Assembly: GCA_039715165.1 (NCBI GenBank)
Contig: JBDLHX010000099.1
Span: 1 to 8,335, forward strand
DNA length: 8,335 bases
Direction: 5' to 3'
DNA from: JAHEEL01 sp039715165
GTDB taxonomy: Bacteria; Actinomycetota; Acidimicrobiia; Spongiisociales; UBA5794
This document shows, in pieces, positions 6,512 through 8,335 of the stretch; position 1 is the stretch's first letter, and each line of letters starts with the position of its first letter. A model generated the notes under the pieces. That model ran no database searches, was not told the DNA's origin, and was given only the letters and a program-made list of their open reading frames with translations. The position numbers and the translations under genes are program-made.

Positions 6512-7761
6512 AGGTTCTCCTTCTCGGCGGCGGCGGGCGCGAGCATGCGCTCGGATGGAAACTCGCTCAGAGCCCTCAACTGACCGAGCTGATCTCGGCA
6601 CCGGGCAATCCCGGCCTTGCGTCACTCGGCCGCACCTCCGACGTGGATCCGATGGATCCGGAGGCTGTTGCGGCGTTCGCGACGAAGGAGGGGGTCGACC
6701 TCGTCGTCGTCGGCCCGGAGGCTCCTCTCGCCGCCGGCGTCGCCGACGCGCTCATCGAGGCCGGAATCCGCGTCTTCGGACCATCGGCCGCCGGCGCTCG
6801 ACTCGAGTCTTCGAAGGCGTATGCCAAAGACATGATGGAGCGCTCCGGTGTGCCGACGGGCGACGCGCACTCGTTCACCGACCTCGCTGCGGCAACGGCT
6901 CACCTGCAGTCGATCGACGCTCCGTACGTCGTGAAGGCCGACGGCCTCGCTGCAGGGAAGGGCGTGCTCGTGACCGACGACCTCGACGCCGCGATCGCGT
7001 GGGCAGGAGCGTGCCTCGCGGGCGTGTTCGGTGAGGCCGGGGCGACCGTCGTGGTCGAGGAGTACTTGTCTGGGCGGGAGGTCTCCGTGTTCGCTCTCGT
7101 AGACGGAACCCGGGCCGTCCCCCTCGAACCGGCACGCGACTACAAGCGGCTGAGGGACGGCGATCACGGTCCGAACACCGGAGGCATGGGCTGCTTCTCC
7201 CCCGTCTCGGACCTGCCGCCGAACCTCGTCGACGACACAATGGCGTCGGTTGTCGAGCCGGTCCTCGACACGTTGCGCAGAGACGGCGTCGAGTACCGGG
7301 GATTCCTCTACGTTGGTCTCATCCTCACCGATGACGGCCCGAAGGTCCTCGAGTTCAATGCCCGGCTCGGTGATCCAGAAACTCAAGTGGTCTTGCCGAG
7401 GCTCGAGAACGATCTCCTCGAACTCCTCGCCGCCGGTGCGGCTGGGAGACTCCCCACGGAACCCCTGCGATGGTCCGACCGAGCCGCCGTCGACGTGGTC
7501 CTCGCATCCAAGGGCTATCCCGAGAAGCGGAAGAAGCCCAGGGCAATCAGCGGGGTCGATGCAGTCGAGAAGCTCGACGACACGCTCGTCTTCCATGCGG
7601 GAACCGGGTACGACGACGATGCGCTCGTTGCGACGGGCGGACGCGTCCTCAACGTCGTCGGGCTCGGCGATACGCTGGAGGCGGCACGGGAGACGGCCAA
7701 CGAGGCCGCGGCGGCGATCGACTTCAAGGGGAAACAGATGAGAACGGACATCGCGTCATGA
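6508..7761 (+). CDS. purD: Phosphoribosylamine-glycine ligase (GAR synthetase)
   Basis: ATP-dependent ligation of glycine to 5-phosphoribosylamine, giving GAR, the second step of de novo purine synthesis. It is 417 aa, a normal monofunctional length. The N-domain starts MKVLLLGGGGREHALGWKLA, followed by GNPG (33-36), VVVGPEAPLAAG (66-77) and FGPSAAGARLESSK (90-103). The ATP-grasp part shows VVKADGLAAGKGVLV (141-155), EEYLSGREVSVFAL (184-197), ARDYKRLRDGDHGPNTGGMG (209-228) and the signature RLGDPETQV (286-294). The start at 6508 was chosen because the protein begins exactly with the family N-terminus there and the ATG forms an ATGA overlap with the purA stop. A start at 6448 would add 20 unrelated residues read out of frame through purA. 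No clear Shine-Dalgarno precedes it, so translation probably depends on ribosomes finishing purA. Confidence 0.97.
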   Translation: MKVLLLGGGGREHALGWKLAQSPQLTELISAPGNPGLASLGRTSDVDPMDPEAVAAFATKEGVDLVVVGPEAPLAAGVADALIEAGIRVFGPSAAGARLESSKAYAKDMMERSGVPTGDAHSFTDLAAATAHLQSIDAPYVVKADGLAAGKGVLVTDDLDAAIAWAGACLAGVFGEAGATVVVEEYLSGREVSVFALVDGTRAVPLEPARDYKRLRDGDHGPNTGGMGCFSPVSDLPPNLVDDTMASVVEPVLDTLRRDGVEYRGFLYVGLILTDDGPKVLEFNARLGDPETQVVLPRLENDLLELLAAGAAGRLPTEPLRWSDRAAVDVVLASKGYPEKRKKPRAISGVDAVEKLDDTLVFHAGTGYDDDALVATGGRVLNVVGLGDTLEAARETANEAAAAIDFKGKQMRTDIAS

Positions 7762-8204
7762 AGATCGCGATCCTCATGGGCTCCGAGAAGGACCTCCCGA
7801 AGATGCAAGCCGCCGCAGACGTGCTCGACGAATTCGGGATCGAACACGATGTGCACGTGATGTCTGCTCACCGAACACCGGAACGTGTCTCGGCGTTCGC
7901 CGCCGGTGCGCGCGAGGCCGGGTATGGGGTCATCATCTGCGGCGCCGGCAAGGCTGCGCACCTCGCGGGTGCCGTCGCAGCGCACACGACGCTTCCGGTC
8001 ATCGGCGTGCCGATCGCCGCCGGTGGGCTCGGCGGCCTCGACGCACTGCTCGCCACGGTTCAGATGCCGACGGGGATCCCCGTGGCGACCGTCGCCGTGG
8101 ATTCGAGCGCAAACGCCGCATACCTCGCGGCATCGATGCTCTCCACAACCGACGACGGTATCGCCGCCGCTCTCGCCGGCTACAGAGAAGGGCTCAAGGG
8201 ATGA
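7758..8204 (+). CDS. purE: N5-carboxyaminoimidazole ribonucleotide mutase-like protein (PurE)
   Basis: Forms CAIR, either from N5-CAIR (class I, with PurK) or directly from AIR and CO2 (class II). It is 148 aa and single-domain. Motifs: MGSEKD (7-12), SAHRTP (36-41) with the conserved His38, GAGKAAHLAG (62-71) with His68, VIGVPIA (81-87), GLDALLATVQMPTGIPVAT (93-111) and ANAAYLA (118-124). The general pattern is class I. Compared with the E. coli protein as I recall it, residue 11 is Lys where E. coli has Ser18, residue 65 is Lys where E. coli has Gly72, and the segment before the final helix is about two residues shorter. The ATG overlaps the purD stop by 4 nt (ATGA), and only a weak ribosome site is visible. 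No purK is present between purE and purB; it may lie elsewhere in the genome. Family assignment is firm; the exact reaction is less certain. Confidence 0.93.
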   Translation: MKIAILMGSEKDLPKMQAAADVLDEFGIEHDVHVMSAHRTPERVSAFAAGAREAGYGVIICGAGKAAHLAGAVAAHTTLPVIGVPIAAGGLGGLDALLATVQMPTGIPVATVAVDSSANAAYLAASMLSTTDDGIAAALAGYREGLKG

Positions 8205-8335
8205 TCGAGCGCTACTCCCTCCCGGAGATGGCCTTCATCTGGAGCGAGGAGCGCAAGCTCGCCGTCTGGAAGGAAGTCGAAACGCTCGTGGTCGAGGCGT
8301 GGGCCGACCTCGGAATCGCCCCGGACGATGCCGGC
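8201..8335 (+). CDS. purB: Adenylosuccinate lyase, N-terminal 45 codons (continues beyond window)
   Basis: Cleaves adenylosuccinate to AMP and SAICAR to AICAR, so it closes both the AMP branch started by PurA and the main purine pathway. Only 45 residues are visible. They begin MIERYSLPEMAFIWSEER and continue through WKEVETLVVEAWADLG (23-38), the characteristic opening of bacterial PurB of the fumarase/aspartase superfamily. Catalytic residues and the SSxMPxKxNP signature lie outside the window. The ATG overlaps the purE stop (ATGA), with AAGGG immediately upstream, too close to act as an ordinary Shine-Dalgarno. The frame stays open to the window edge. Confidence 0.93.
   Translation, partial: MIERYSLPEMAFIWSEERKLAVWKEVETLVVEAWADLGIAPDDAG

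Noticed and set aside
6622..7596. 324-codon minus-strand frame over purD
   Set aside because: It is antisense to purD, with no motif and no ribosome site; a codon-bias shadow.
1..8335. Search for an undescribed multi-gene system, mobile element, CRISPR or RNA gene
   Set aside because: All seven genes belong to known transport or purine families, intergenic space is small, and no array, terminal repeats, tRNA-like fold or riboswitch was recognised by eye.

Overview
The window is a gene-dense, high-GC chromosomal segment (by eye just over 60% G+C, not computed) with two divergent operons. Seven genes are visible and every one belongs to a family I recognise. I see no mobile element, CRISPR array, RNA gene or phage-like segment. 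The substrate-binding protein is a lipoprotein with a short low-complexity Thr/Glu/Gly linker after the lipidated Cys. Together with the codon bias and the style of the PurD motifs, this suggests an actinomycetotal, possibly Acidimicrobiia-like, bacterium. That placement is an inference from style only.

Left part (1-5036, minus strand): an amino-acid ABC importer of the Aap (general L-amino acid permease) type in the classical order aapJ-aapQ-aapM-aapP. It encodes the binding lipoprotein (5036-3903), two permeases (3788-2241 and 2239-413) and the ATPase (389 to beyond base 1, so its C-terminal half is missing). aapQ, aapM and aapP are tightly packed (1-nt and 23-nt gaps). aapJ is separated from aapQ by 114 nt holding a perfect 12-bp hairpin with a UUCG tetraloop on the mRNA strand, followed by three Shine-Dalgarno-like motifs at 12-nt spacing. 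This layout fits high expression of the binding protein and lower expression of the membrane part. Both permeases are much longer than I remember for the proteobacterial Aap proteins, and the extra length is mostly hydrophobic segments.

Middle (5037-5230): a 194-bp divergent intergenic region. On the aapJ side it holds a nested inverted repeat that would form a hairpin near the 5' end of the aapJ mRNA, a tandem 9-nt repeat and a weak candidate promoter. On the purA side it holds a possible -10 element and a strong Shine-Dalgarno sequence.

Right part (5231-8335, plus strand): a purine biosynthesis operon purA-purD-purE-purB. Each of the three junctions is a 4-nt ATGA overlap, so the genes are probably translationally coupled. 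PurA and PurB together convert IMP to AMP. PurD makes GAR, PurE makes CAIR, and PurB also cleaves SAICAR. purB is cut by the window edge after 45 codons. PurE carries several departures from the E. coli class I enzyme in substrate-contact loops, and no purK is seen between purE and purB.

Overall this is mostly housekeeping DNA. The points most worth a second look are the hairpin-bearing leader of aapJ, the aapJ-aapQ intergenic hairpin and G-rich array, the enlarged permeases, and the variant PurE.
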